From Verrucomicrobiota bacterium (GTDB taxonomy: Bacteria > Verrucomicrobiota > Verrucomicrobiia > Limisphaerales > J093): a stretch of 35,997 bases of DNA. A program made the position numbers and the translations under genes. The stretch spans positions 1 through 35,997 of the forward strand of contig JADJWF010000008.1 in the NCBI GenBank assembly GCA_016716505.1. Direction: 5' to 3'. Below, piece by piece: positions 23,187 through 32,127 of this stretch; the stretch's first letter is position 1, and every line of letters starts with the position of its first letter. Under the pieces are notes generated by a model, which was not told where the DNA came from, did no database searches, and saw only the letters and a program-made list of their open reading frames with translations.

Positions 23187-25013
23187 ATGGCTGCGGTCTC
23201 CATCAAGGAACAGTTGGTGAGCAGTGGCGTGGTGAGTCCCGCCCAGTTCGAGCAGGCGCGACTGGCGGGCAACGACCCGGGCGCACCGGCGGAATCCTTT
23301 CTGGGGCGGCTCCAGCGCGTGACGGGGTTGGACGACGCCGAGTTTCTCCCGCGGCTGGCCGGGGCACTCGGCTGGGGGTACGAACCCAAGCCCCGCATTC
23401 CCATCCAGGACGTCACCAAGGATCAGTTCGAGACCATTCGCGGCGCACTCTCCAAGCGCGTGGCGTTCCAGCATGTCGCGGCGCCATTCCGGCTGGAGCA
23501 GGACGAGGTGTGCGTCGCGGTCAGCGATCCGTTTGATCCCGCCATGCTCGGCGCGGTCGAGTTCGACGCGAAACTGCCGGTGAAGTTCGTCCTGAGTCCG
23601 CGCGAGGAGATTCAGCGCGGCCTGGAGGAGATCTACGGCATCGGTGGGGACACGCTGGAGCAGATGGCCGCCGACGAGCCCGTGGAGCTGGAGTTCACGT
23701 CAGACAAGGAAATCGCGGATCAGGACCAGGACGCGAACGTCATCAAGTTCGTCAACCAGTTGATCTTCGAGGCCCATCAGCGGCGGGCGACGGACATTCA
23801 TTTCGAGCCGATGGAAAACCGGCTGCGGGTGCGCTACCGCGTGGACGGCATGTTGACCGAGCCGACGCTGCCCGAGCAGTTGCAGGGCGCGCGGGCCAGG
23901 CAGTTCCAAGCCTCGATCATCTCCCGCCTCAAGGTGATGTCCGGCATGAACATCGCCGAGAAGCGTCTGCCGCAGGACGGACGCATCAACGTCCGGATCA
24001 AAGGCCAGGAACTCGACATCCGCGTTTCCACCGTGCCCACCGTGCATGGCGAAAGCGTCTCGCTGCGATTGCTCAGTCGCGGCTCGGCATCGTTCAGCAT
24101 CTCCAACCTCGGTCTGTCCCCCAACCAGCAGGGCATCATTCAAAACCTCGTGCGCAAGCCGCACGGGATTTTCCTCGTCACCGGCCCGACCGGATCGGGC
24201 AAGTCCACGTCGCTGTACTGCTTCCTGTCCTACGTGACGAACGTCACCAAAGGCACCAAGCGCATTCTCACGGTCGAGGAACCGGTCGAGTACGAAATCA
24301 CCGGCGCCAACCAGATTGCGGTCCGACCGGAGATCGGGCTGACCTTCGCAGTCGGCTTGCGGCACATTCTCCGTCAGGATCCGAACATCGTGATGGTCGG
24401 CGAAATCCGAGACTTGGAGACCGCCGAGATTGCCATCCGTGCCGCGCTCACCGGCCACCTGGTATTCAGCACCCTGCACACCAACGACGCGCCCAGTGCC
24501 TTCACACGGTTGATTGACATGGGCATCGAGCCGTTCCTGGTGGCGTCGTCGGTCGAGGCGGTGATGGCCCAACGACTGGTCCGCACCATCTGCCCGGCCT
24601 GCATGACCGAGGACCGGACCATTACCGTGGACTTCGCGCTCAAACACGGACTGCCGGCGGAGCTTGCCCCGACCGCCAAGTTCCACAAGGGCGCCGGTTG
24701 TGACGACTGCCGCTTCATCGGCTACCGCGGGCGGACGGGCATCTACGAACTGCTGGTGGTGACCGAGGGCATCCGGCCGATTATCATGAGCCGGGCCGCG
24801 GCGTCCCGGATTGCCGAGCAGGCGATCAAGGAAGGCACCCAGACCTTGCGCACCGCCGGCTGGTACAAGACCCAGCTCGACTGCCTCATGGACCCGGATC
24901 CCCAGAATCCCAATGGCCCGAAGGTCCTGCGGCACCATCCGACCTCCGTCGAGGAAATCCTGCGCGTCACGCAGAGCGAGGAACATCTCGACTCGCTCAT
25001 GGAGGGCCGCTGA
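23187..25013 (+). CDS. gspE: Type II secretion / type IV pilus assembly ATPase (GspE/PilB family)
   Basis: This is the hexameric cytoplasmic ATPase that powers pseudopilus or pilus assembly. The 608-residue protein has an N-terminal GspE/MshEN domain (about 1-150), a linker, and the ATPase core. Walker A is GPTGSGKST (333-341), the Asp box is at LTVEEPVEYE, and Walker B is IVMVGEIRD (401-409). The His box is STLHTNDA. The zinc tetra-Cys site is Cys469, Cys472, Cys505 and Cys508. Near the C-terminus (about 560-585), between the RTAGWYKTQ block and SVEEILRVTQ, an extra Asp/Asn/Pro-rich stretch is present that typical GspE lacks. ATG 23187 is preferred over a TTG at 23169. It is the first gene of a four-gene operon; the next starts two bases after its stop. 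Confidence 0.95.
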   Translation: MAAVSIKEQLVSSGVVSPAQFEQARLAGNDPGAPAESFLGRLQRVTGLDDAEFLPRLAGALGWGYEPKPRIPIQDVTKDQFETIRGALSKRVAFQHVAAPFRLEQDEVCVAVSDPFDPAMLGAVEFDAKLPVKFVLSPREEIQRGLEEIYGIGGDTLEQMAADEPVELEFTSDKEIADQDQDANVIKFVNQLIFEAHQRRATDIHFEPMENRLRVRYRVDGMLTEPTLPEQLQGARARQFQASIISRLKVMSGMNIAEKRLPQDGRINVRIKGQELDIRVSTVPTVHGESVSLRLLSRGSASFSISNLGLSPNQQGIIQNLVRKPHGIFLVTGPTGSGKSTSLYCFLSYVTNVTKGTKRILTVEEPVEYEITGANQIAVRPEIGLTFAVGLRHILRQDPNIVMVGEIRDLETAEIAIRAALTGHLVFSTLHTNDAPSAFTRLIDMGIEPFLVASSVEAVMAQRLVRTICPACMTEDRTITVDFALKHGLPAELAPTAKFHKGAGCDDCRFIGYRGRTGIYELLVVTEGIRPIIMSRAAASRIAEQAIKEGTQTLRTAGWYKTQLDCLMDPDPQNPNGPKVLRHHPTSVEEILRVTQSEEHLDSLMEGR

Positions 25014-25015
25014 GC

Positions 25016-26395
25016 ATGAAGAAACGCGGCTCCCGAACCCGGCGCTGGCAGATCTGCCACGTCCTCGAACAAGCCGACGAATACCGGGCCCTTTGGCAAT
25101 TCGCCCGGAACGGGCGCGAGATCAAGCTGGCGCTGGCCCGGAAGTTCAGCGCCGCGGAGTCGCTGCCGGCCTCGGCCGCCGGGCGCACGCTGACCACCCT
25201 CTGGCAACCGCGCCTCAACATCGCGTGGTTGCCTTCCGACGAGGTGTTCCTCCGCGCCCTCGAGTTGCCCACCGGCGACCCGGACGAAGCGCCCGGGATC
25301 GTGGAGTTGCAGTTGGAATCCCTGTCGCCCCTTCCGGTCCCGAACGTCGTCTGGACCGTCGAGGCGGTACCCGGCCTGGACAAGGCTTCGCTCACGGCCG
25401 TGGTGGTGATCGTTCCCCGGGCGACGGTCGAGCGACATCTCGGCGGTTTGGAGCAGGGTCGCTACCTCGCCGACCGACTGGAACTGCCGCAACTGCGGGA
25501 ACTGCTCGCCGCCCGGGAGCGGCGGGATGGCGCGTGGCTCTACGCGCACATCCGCAACGGCCACGTCAGTTGCCTCGCGGCCTGGTGGAAAGACCAGCGG
25601 CTCCGGCACGTCACCCTCCTGCGGCTCCCATCGGGGGAGTCACTGCCTGGCCGGCTCAGCCGCCCGATTCGCCAACTCGCCTGGGCCGGGGAGGTTGAGG
25701 GCTGGCACGACGCAGAGACGCGCTGGCACGTGGTCGCCTCAAGCCCACTGGCCGAGCAGTTGACAGCGGCAGTGGGAGACTTGGCCGCCAGCCCCGTCGA
25801 GGTCCTCGATCCGCTGCCTCCGGAAAAGCTCGCAGCCGCCTCGGCCGAAACGGACTCGACGGCCAACCTCGTGCCGGCGGACGTGGCCGCGCGCTACCGC
25901 CAACAGTTCACCGAAGGCATCGTTTTGCGCGTGCTCGGACTGTTTCTGGCGGTGTGGGCGGTGGCGGTGTTCGCTTTCATGGGGGGGCTGCAATACAAGC
26001 AGTTTGTGAAGGCGGGGGTGGATCGGCAGGTTCAGGCGCTCCACAACAGCTACACCAACGCCCTCCAGCTCAAGGCCCGCGTGCAGGTGTTGTCCGATCA
26101 GGTCAGCCTCAAGTTCGCCGCGCTCGATTGCTGGCGCGCCGCCGCCGAGGCGCTGCCCGCCGAGATGACGATGACGCAATTCAATTTTCAGGGCAAAGCG
26201 CGCCGGCTGCAGATTTTCGGCACTGTTCCCGGCGAACTGCAGGCGAAAGTGACGGAGTACAACGAGGCCCTCGCCCGCGCGACCGTGAACGGCGAGCCGT
26301 TGTTCGCCAAGGTCAACACCAAGTCCATCCAGGCACAGCCCAACCGGCCGGCGTTCTGGAGCATCGAGTGCGAGCTGAAACGAAAGGAGCTTTGA
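25016..26395 (+). CDS. GspL / PilM-PilN-like inner-membrane assembly protein
   Basis: This 459-residue protein probably forms the inner-membrane platform linking the ATPase to the periplasmic part of the apparatus. The N-terminal 280 residues are soluble and look like a degenerate actin-like PilM/GspL cytoplasmic domain, with no clear ATP-binding motif. A single membrane segment follows at about 302-325 (VLRLFLAVWAVAVFAFMGG region), then a coiled-coil and a periplasmic ferredoxin-like domain like PilN (TMTQFNFQGKARRLQIFGTV). This order matches GspL, or equally a PilM-PilN fusion. It starts two bases after gspE and its stop overlaps the next start by one base. The call rests on architecture and operon position rather than strong motifs. 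Confidence 0.75.
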   Translation: MKKRGSRTRRWQICHVLEQADEYRALWQFARNGREIKLALARKFSAAESLPASAAGRTLTTLWQPRLNIAWLPSDEVFLRALELPTGDPDEAPGIVELQLESLSPLPVPNVVWTVEAVPGLDKASLTAVVVIVPRATVERHLGGLEQGRYLADRLELPQLRELLAARERRDGAWLYAHIRNGHVSCLAAWWKDQRLRHVTLLRLPSGESLPGRLSRPIRQLAWAGEVEGWHDAETRWHVVASSPLAEQLTAAVGDLAASPVEVLDPLPPEKLAAASAETDSTANLVPADVAARYRQQFTEGIVLRVLGLFLAVWAVAVFAFMGGLQYKQFVKAGVDRQVQALHNSYTNALQLKARVQVLSDQVSLKFAALDCWRAAAEALPAEMTMTQFNFQGKARRLQIFGTVPGELQAKVTEYNEALARATVNGEPLFAKVNTKSIQAQPNRPAFWSIECELKRKEL

Positions 26396-27057
26396 TGGCC
26401 AGCCTCCTCGACCGCCTGAACCTTGCCCCACGGGAACGCCGCATCCTGCTGGTGGTCGGCCTCATTTTTTTCGTGCTCATCAACGTCCTCTTCATCTGGC
26501 CGATGGTGCCGGATTGGAGCCTGGCCGACCGACAAATTGAGAAATCCCGCAAGACCCTCGCCGATTACCAGAGCGAGATTGCGCAGGTCGCGACCAACCA
26601 GGCCCGCCTGCAGGAACTGGAGAAACAAGGTTCGACCGTCCTTCGGGAGGAACAGGCCCTCGATCTGGTGCGCACGATCCAGCGCCAGGCCGCCGAATCC
26701 GGTGTCAACGTCACCCGCACCCAGCCCGGCGTCGCGGCGGGCACCTCCACCAACCGGTACTTCGACGAGCAGTCAGTCTTCGTGGACGTCACCACCAAGG
26801 ACGCGGAGCTGGTCCAGTTCCTGTACGCCCTGGGCTCGGGCGATTCGATGATTCGCGTTCGCCAGCTCGACCTGAAACCCGATCCACCCCAGTACCGGCT
26901 GCTGGGCAAGCTGGAACTGGTGGCCAGTTATCTCAAGAAAGCGGCGCCGCCCCCGGCGGCGACCGTGACCAATCGCCCAGCCGGAGCCACCAGCGCCCCG
27001 CCCGCCCGGGTCGTTCCCGTCGTTACTCCAGGCACCACCAACCGCAATCCGTCGTGA
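26395..27057 (+). CDS. GspM / PilO-like inner-membrane assembly protein
   Basis: This is a 220-residue bitopic protein. Residues 1-16 are cytoplasmic and basic, 18-37 form the membrane helix (ILLVVGLIFFVLINVLFIWP), 45-85 form a coiled-coil (DRQIEKSRKTLADYQSEIAQ), and 88-185 form a periplasmic ferredoxin-like domain as in GspM and PilO. The tail is Pro/Thr/Ala-rich. An AGGAG at 26385-26389 is a good ribosome-binding site, one of few in the window. The start codon overlaps the upstream stop by one base, and the stop overlaps the secretin start in GTGA. It probably pairs with the preceding GspL/PilN-like protein. Confidence 0.78.
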   Translation: MASLLDRLNLAPRERRILLVVGLIFFVLINVLFIWPMVPDWSLADRQIEKSRKTLADYQSEIAQVATNQARLQELEKQGSTVLREEQALDLVRTIQRQAAESGVNVTRTQPGVAAGTSTNRYFDEQSVFVDVTTKDAELVQFLYALGSGDSMIRVRQLDLKPDPPQYRLLGKLELVASYLKKAAPPPAATVTNRPAGATSAPPARVVPVVTPGTTNRNPS

Positions 27058-29441
27058 AAAACCTCCCCGCCTTCCTCTTGGGCGCGCTCCTCGCGCCCGC
27101 CCTCGTCGTCGCTCAACCGGCCATTGACCCGAATGCCATCCCGGACCCGCCGGAGGACGCGGAGGGACCCCAGTCCGACGTCATCGCCCCCCCCGCGGAC
27201 ACGGTGCCCGCGCCCGCTGTCACCCCGCCGGTCACCGTGCCGCAGATTCCGGCCTTTCCGACGCCGCGAACAACGAGCCGGGCCACCAACGCCGCACGCC
27301 CGGCCGCGACGGCGACGGTGCCGCAAATCCCCGCCCCCCCCACGACGCGCACCGTGCCGACTCGTGGCGCGGCGACGACCACGCCGGCCGCTGGGGTGCC
27401 GGCGCCCGCAATTCCCACGCCCGTCGCGGGTGGCGGTCCGGTCGCGGGAGGGGCGGCGGGCGTTGGCGCGGGTAACGCCGGAGGAGCACCCATCGTGCCC
27501 CAGGACGGCAACTTTGGCGCCCTGCCCCCCGACGCCATATTGCCCAAGGGCACTTTGACCCGCCTGCAAAGCACGCCCCTCGAGCAAGTCTTCGCGATCT
27601 ACGCCGAGGTGACCGGTCGCATCATTCTCCGCCCGAATCAACTGCCGGCCGCAGCGATCACCCTCGACGCCAGCCAGCGCGAGTTGACCAAGGCCGAGGC
27701 GATCCAGGCGCTGGACAGCGTCCTGACGCTCAACGGCATCACGATGATCCCGGTCGGCGACAAGTTCGTCACCGCCGTGCCGAGCACCCAGGCCTTGCAG
27801 GAAGCCGCCAAGTTCACCGACCTCGAGGCCGCCGACCTCCCCGAGGCCGGCCAGTATGTCACCAAGATCGTCACCGTGACCAATCTGTTGCCATCCGAGG
27901 TCATGCCGTTGATCCAAGGGTTCAGCAAGACCCAGAACGGCATCGTCCCGATTGACAGTTCGATGACGCTCGTCCTGCGCGACTATGCGGCCAACATCAA
28001 ACGCATGATGGAGATCATCGAGAAAGTGGACGTGAAGAAGGAGGACGACCTCAAGCTGGAGGTGATCCCGATCCGTTACGGCACCGTGGACGAAATCTAC
28101 GAGACCATGAGCAGTCTCATCGGCGGCGGCGGCGGGGGGGCGGCGGCCACGGGCGGTGCGGGCACGATGGGTGCCCGGCGGACCGGTGGTGCGACCGGTT
28201 TCGGCGGCGCGCGCGGCTCCACGTTCGGGCGCGGCGGGATCGGCGGCTTCGGTGGGATGGGCGGTTACGGTGGCTATGGCGGGTATGGCGGCAGTTATGG
28301 CAGCCGGTTTGGCAGCGGCGGCTATTACCCGCAACAAGTGGCCACCACGCCGGGCCAGCCCGGCGCGGTCGGCAGCACGACCTTCCAGAACCGCCTCCAG
28401 AATGTGGTCAGCCGGATGACCGGGCAGCAACGCGAAGTGCAGATGCTCGAAAGCGCCAAGATCGTTCCCGACCGGCGCTCCAATTCCCTGATTGTGTACG
28501 CGAACAAGAAAGACATGGAGATGATCACCAACATGGTGGCCAAGGTGGACGTGCTGCTGGCCCAGGTCCTCATCGAAGCGATCATCATGGAGGTCAAGCT
28601 CACCGGCGACTTCGAGTTCGGCGTCTCGGCTTACTTCAAAGACAAATCGGGCGACTGGAGTTCGGAGGGGGTGATGAACCCCGGCGGGTTGCTGAACACG
28701 CTGACCAACCTCGGCTCCAGCAGCGGCAACAACTTCACCTACCTGGGCCGTTACCGGGACGATGTGACCATGGTGGTCAAGGCGCTGTCCTCCAATGGCC
28801 GGGGCGAAATCCTGGCCACGCCGCGCATCCAAACCAGCCACGCCATGGCGGCCTCCTTCAGCGTGGGTGAAACGGTGCCCTACGTGTCCGGCACTTACTC
28901 CTACGGGCTGGGGACAACGCCGTCCACCACCTACACCCAGTTGCCTGTGATCTCGGAACTCAGCGTGACGCCGTACATCACGCCCGACGGGCTGGTGGTG
29001 ATGGACGTAACCCAGACCATTCAGGACATCTCCGGCTTCAAGCGGTTTGACGTCGGCGAACTGCCGATCACCGTCGAGCGCAACGCCCAGGCCACGATCT
29101 CCGTGCAGGACCAGGACACGATCATCCTCGGCGGTTACATCCGCAACTCCCGGACCCGCTCGAAATCCGGCGTCCCGGTGCTGAAGGATATTCCGCTCCT
29201 GGGCGCGGCGTTCCGGAGTTCCTCCGACAACAAGGCCCGCAGCGAAATGGTCGTCTTCCTCAAGCCCACCGTGCTCAACAGCCCGCGCGACGCCGCGTTG
29301 CTGGCAACGCGCGAACAGGACCGCCTTCCCGGCTTGCGGCGGATGAACGCGGAGATGGAAACGGAGATGGAAAAACTCGAACGGAAGGTGGATCGCGAAA
29401 CGAACCCCAAGTCGAGGAAACAGTCGAAGAACAGCCCGTAG
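27054..29441 (+). CDS. gspD: Type II/IV secretin outer-membrane channel with Gly/Tyr-rich insert
   Basis: Secretins form the multimeric outer-membrane gate of type II secretion and type IV pilus systems. The 795-residue protein starts at GTG 27054, overlapping the previous stop by four bases. A signal peptide (1-20) is followed by an unusual Pro/Thr/Ala-rich stretch (about 30-155). N-domains come next: one from about 165, then an N1-like ring domain (YVTKIVTVTNLLPSEVMPLI) and IPIRYGTVDEIYETMSSLI. A Gly-rich, then Gly-Tyr-Gly-Gly repeat insert occupies about 355-425. A further N-domain (IVPDRRSNSLIVYANKKDME) and the C-terminal secretin domain (about 500-745, ending PVLKDIPLLGAAFRS) follow. No pilotin-type S-domain is evident; the tail is charged. 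Confidence 0.93.
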   Translation: MKNLPAFLLGALLAPALVVAQPAIDPNAIPDPPEDAEGPQSDVIAPPADTVPAPAVTPPVTVPQIPAFPTPRTTSRATNAARPAATATVPQIPAPPTTRTVPTRGAATTTPAAGVPAPAIPTPVAGGGPVAGGAAGVGAGNAGGAPIVPQDGNFGALPPDAILPKGTLTRLQSTPLEQVFAIYAEVTGRIILRPNQLPAAAITLDASQRELTKAEAIQALDSVLTLNGITMIPVGDKFVTAVPSTQALQEAAKFTDLEAADLPEAGQYVTKIVTVTNLLPSEVMPLIQGFSKTQNGIVPIDSSMTLVLRDYAANIKRMMEIIEKVDVKKEDDLKLEVIPIRYGTVDEIYETMSSLIGGGGGGAAATGGAGTMGARRTGGATGFGGARGSTFGRGGIGGFGGMGGYGGYGGYGGSYGSRFGSGGYYPQQVATTPGQPGAVGSTTFQNRLQNVVSRMTGQQREVQMLESAKIVPDRRSNSLIVYANKKDMEMITNMVAKVDVLLAQVLIEAIIMEVKLTGDFEFGVSAYFKDKSGDWSSEGVMNPGGLLNTLTNLGSSSGNNFTYLGRYRDDVTMVVKALSSNGRGEILATPRIQTSHAMAASFSVGETVPYVSGTYSYGLGTTPSTTYTQLPVISELSVTPYITPDGLVVMDVTQTIQDISGFKRFDVGELPITVERNAQATISVQDQDTIILGGYIRNSRTRSKSGVPVLKDIPLLGAAFRSSSDNKARSEMVVFLKPTVLNSPRDAALLATREQDRLPGLRRMNAEMETEMEKLERKVDRETNPKSRKQSKNSP

Positions 29442-29454
29442 GCTGCCCCGGCGG

Positions 29455-30570
29455 CTACTCCTTTTCGTTGTGCCGGCGGAAGGTGATTTCCCAGCGCGAA
29501 ACCCCGCGCACGAACAACCGCGCCCGCTTCCCCGCGAGCTTGTCCGTTTCCCGCGCTGCGGTATCCAGCCCGACCACCTGCGGGTACCACTCGTCGGGAC
29601 GCAGCCCCTCGAGGATCTTCTCCGGTGGCGACCACTGGCGCGGATCGGCCAACCGTTTGGTGAACGAGATGTACACGCCCTCCTGAGTCCAGTTCGCATC
29701 GCTGGCCCGATTCAGCAGCATGACGTACTGCTTCAAGTGGGAGTTCCAGTGGACCGACGGCCCCCAAAAGGCGTCGGCGTCCTCCCGCGCCCAGTCCACC
29801 CGGACCGGCAGGAACGGCGTCGCTGCGCCCCCCAGCCCGGGCTGGTTCCACTGGCCGCGATGCCATTTCCACACCCGGCCCACCGGGACATTGCGATCCG
29901 CCCACAACATCCGGGCGACGGCGACTCCCTGCTCGCTGGCGTCGCCGCCATAGGTGCTGAAAAAGAAGTACAGCACCCCGCTGGCCTCATCGAGCATCAC
30001 GCAGAAATCGCCCACGCCCCCGGCGAAATAGCGGTTCTTCGTCTCGCAATCGAGCGTGCCGGCTGGCGCCTCGAGCACGATGCCCAGGTCCTGCCAGTTG
30101 GCGCCGTTGTCTTTCGAGCGCGCCGCTCCGATGACCGGCGCGGTCAGGCCGGTGCCGGGGCAAAGTCCGAGCGGCTCGTGATGGTACCAGCCGTAGAGCA
30201 TCCCATCGGCGGCCTTCCAAGTGCATTCAATCCATCGCCCGCCATTCGCCCTGGTGTTGAACTCCGTCCGGATGTACGAGCGGTCGAGGCTGAACACGTC
30301 AGCGCCGGAGCTGCGCCAAGGGTGCCCTGCCGAGTTGAAGACAAAGAGCGTGTTCCGATCCCAGTGCAGCGGACTGTTGCAGTCGCTGTCGCCGGGCTGC
30401 GACCGGGAAACGCTGCCCGCGCCCCTGAACTGCACGAGCGGCACCTCCCGCAATTCCCACGAGGGAAGCTTCTTCTCTCGGGGCGGGACGAGCGCTTCGC
30501 CGGGCGCGAGGAATCCGGCTACCGCCAATCCCATTCCCAAGCAGCGAACCACGCGCGATAACGGCTTCAT
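29455..30570 (-). CDS. Secreted beta-propeller-like protein (DUF4185/glycosidase-like fold)
   Basis: This is a 371-residue protein with a signal peptide (MKPLSRVVRCLGMGLAVAGFLAPGEA). The body has repeated strand motifs such as GRWIECTWKAADGMLYGWYH, GAARSKDNGANWQDLGIVLE, GGVGDFCVMLDEASGVLYFF, and FWGPSVHWNSHLKQYVMLLN. The SKDNGANW and HWNSHLKQYVMLLN blocks are typical of five-bladed propeller proteins related to DUF4185 and GH43/GH32-like folds. No definite catalytic triad can be assigned. ATG 30570 is chosen because it gives the signal peptide; the frame upstream is non-coding. It converges with the secretin gene, whose stop is only 13 bases away. It is probably a periplasmic or outer-surface carbohydrate-active protein. 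Confidence 0.72.
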   Translation of the reverse strand: MKPLSRVVRCLGMGLAVAGFLAPGEALVPPREKKLPSWELREVPLVQFRGAGSVSRSQPGDSDCNSPLHWDRNTLFVFNSAGHPWRSSGADVFSLDRSYIRTEFNTRANGGRWIECTWKAADGMLYGWYHHEPLGLCPGTGLTAPVIGAARSKDNGANWQDLGIVLEAPAGTLDCETKNRYFAGGVGDFCVMLDEASGVLYFFFSTYGGDASEQGVAVARMLWADRNVPVGRVWKWHRGQWNQPGLGGAATPFLPVRVDWAREDADAFWGPSVHWNSHLKQYVMLLNRASDANWTQEGVYISFTKRLADPRQWSPPEKILEGLRPDEWYPQVVGLDTAARETDKLAGKRARLFVRGVSRWEITFRRHNEKE

Positions 30571-30703
30571 GCGGCCGGGATAGCGCAGTTGCCCCCGAGA
30601 CTCAATCCCGAAGCGAACCGGGCGCGGCAGCCGTGACTCCCGGCTTGTCGCCACGGCAGCGAGCGCTTTTGATCAGCGGGACGAGAAGCTGCTGATTGCG
30701 TCC

Positions 30704-31048
30704 ATGCCCATCTTCTACGACTGCCAACGCTGCACCGCTTGCTGTCGCTGGCCGGGCCAGGTGAAGTTGACGGAGGCGGAAATCACCGCCCTGGCGGCGC
30801 ATCTGGAAATCAGTGAGTTCGATTTCATTCAGCGTTACACCCGGCTGCGGCCGGACCGGCGCGGCCTGGCGTTAACCGAGCAGCCGGACGGAGCGTGCGT
30901 GTTCCTCGACGGGCGGGACTGCCGCGTGCAGCCGGTCAAACCGCAGCAGTGCCGGGACTTCCCGAACGGTTGGCGATTCGAGGGATTTGAAAAGTTCTGC
31001 CGCGCTGTGCCGCGCGAGGCTGCGGAAAGCGCCAGTCCGCCTGCCTGA
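30704..31048 (+). CDS. YkgJ-family cysteine-cluster protein
   Basis: This is a 114-residue protein with the YkgJ-type cysteine cluster, a likely zinc- or Fe-S-binding site. Cys7, Cys10, Cys13 and Cys14 are in CQRCTACCRWPG; Cys65, Cys73, Cys83 and Cys99 follow, with ACVFLDGRDCRVQPVKPQQC and DFPNGW as the conserved C-terminal block. The RWPG after the first cluster and the PxxCRxFP element are diagnostic. Its function is unknown in general. The start is ATG 30704 (MPIFYDCQRC). It is a lone gene, divergent from the propeller gene and convergent with the frameshifted prepilin-like gene. Confidence 0.85.
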   Translation: MPIFYDCQRCTACCRWPGQVKLTEAEITALAAHLEISEFDFIQRYTRLRPDRRGLALTEQPDGACVFLDGRDCRVQPVKPQQCRDFPNGWRFEGFEKFCRAVPREAAESASPPA

Positions 31049-31100
31049 GCGGCCGGACGTGGCTCCCTCGCCGACCAGGCGCACGAGCTGGAGCGGATCA

Positions 31101-31942
31101 TCAAGGATCGAGCTTGGCCGCCTCGCGCGGGTCCACCGTCCAACTGCCGGCCAGCGAGTTGTCGTCGTTCCAGCGGCGATGCCAGGGATCATTTTTCGGA
31201 CCAATCACGTCATTGCGGATTGCGGCCTCGGCGTGGCCGTCGCAGAACACCAACACGGCGCGGCGGTTGTGCCGGTTCGACGGCCACTCGGCGGGGGTCG
31301 TCGGGTCAATGTTGCCGTCGAACAGGCCGCGCGCGGGCTTGGCGGAACTGCCGTCGCCCGGCTTGCTGTCTGCGAGCATGATCATGTCGCTGGGGGCAAC
31401 CACGGCGGACTCCTTGATTTCCCACTGCAGACTGTCCACCTCCCCGCCCAGCCCTTTGTCCGAGAAGGCGGGGGACGCTCCCCAGTCATTGTCGCCCAGG
31501 GACAACAGCGATGTCTCGGAGACGCCCCGGGGATCCCGGCCGCAGTCGTACATGTAGGGCGCGCCCAGCGTACGATTCACGTTCGTGCGCCAACTGCTGT
31601 CCGGCCGCGCTGCGGGGCACCAGACCACCTGCCGGTTCGTGCCGACCTGCCCGGGCAACCGGACGGGCCAGACGTACCGGAACCCGCCTCCGGCGAACAA
31701 GCACCCCGGATATCCCCGTACTCCTGCAGGTACATGAGCGTTCCGATCCCGATCTGGCGCGTGTTGTTGAGGCAGGCGGTCTGATGCGCCTTGCCTTTGG
31801 CCTTCGAGAGCGCGGGCAGGAGCATTCCCGCGAGGATCGCGAGGATCGCGATGACGACCAACAACTCGATCAAGGTAAAAGCGCGCCGAGCCTTGTGTTC
31901 GGTGGCGACCGGTGCTGAGCCAGGCGGCATGCGAGGGTTCAT
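31101..31942 (-). pseudogene. Prepilin-like protein gene broken by a one-base frameshift
   Basis: The 5' half from ATG 31942 encodes MNPRMPPGSAP, then a prepilin signal with RRA|FTLIELLVVIAI (Ala rather than Gly at -1), then ARAKGKA-like and CLNNTRQIGIGTLMYLQEYG. The protein then loses its family character. The next frame restores it at YPGCLFAGGGFRYVW and continues through APYMYDCGRD and HNRRAVLVFCDGHAEAAI to the stop at 31101-31103. One added base at the C-run 31714-31717 (GGGG on the coding strand), near codon 76, would join both halves into an intact 280-residue protein of normal length. Either a real mutation or a homopolymer sequencing error explains it. The protein belongs to the same prepilin-like family as 16728-17579. 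Confidence 0.82.
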
Positions 31943-32127
31943 GGCGAGGTGACGGTGAGATCAACTGGGACGCTACCGGCCCGAGGCGTCGCCCGTTACT
32001 TGCGGGGCACAGCCCGATGCGGCGCGGTTCTTCCTCACTCATCACCATGTCCCCCGGCCCGGCGGAAGGCGGAGCCGGGCCAGCGCGCGCGAGGCAATGC
32101 TCAGTCCGCGGATCGAAGCGCGCTCAC

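Noticed and set aside
28120..28330. GGC/GGT-rich repeats as a possible CRISPR or tandem-repeat array
   Set aside because: The repeats follow codons of a Gly/Tyr-rich protein segment in frame with the secretin. There are no unique spacers.
26928..29699. A 923-codon open frame on the minus strand
   Set aside because: It is antisense to the secretin, is rich in Arg/Gly/His, and has no recognisable domain.
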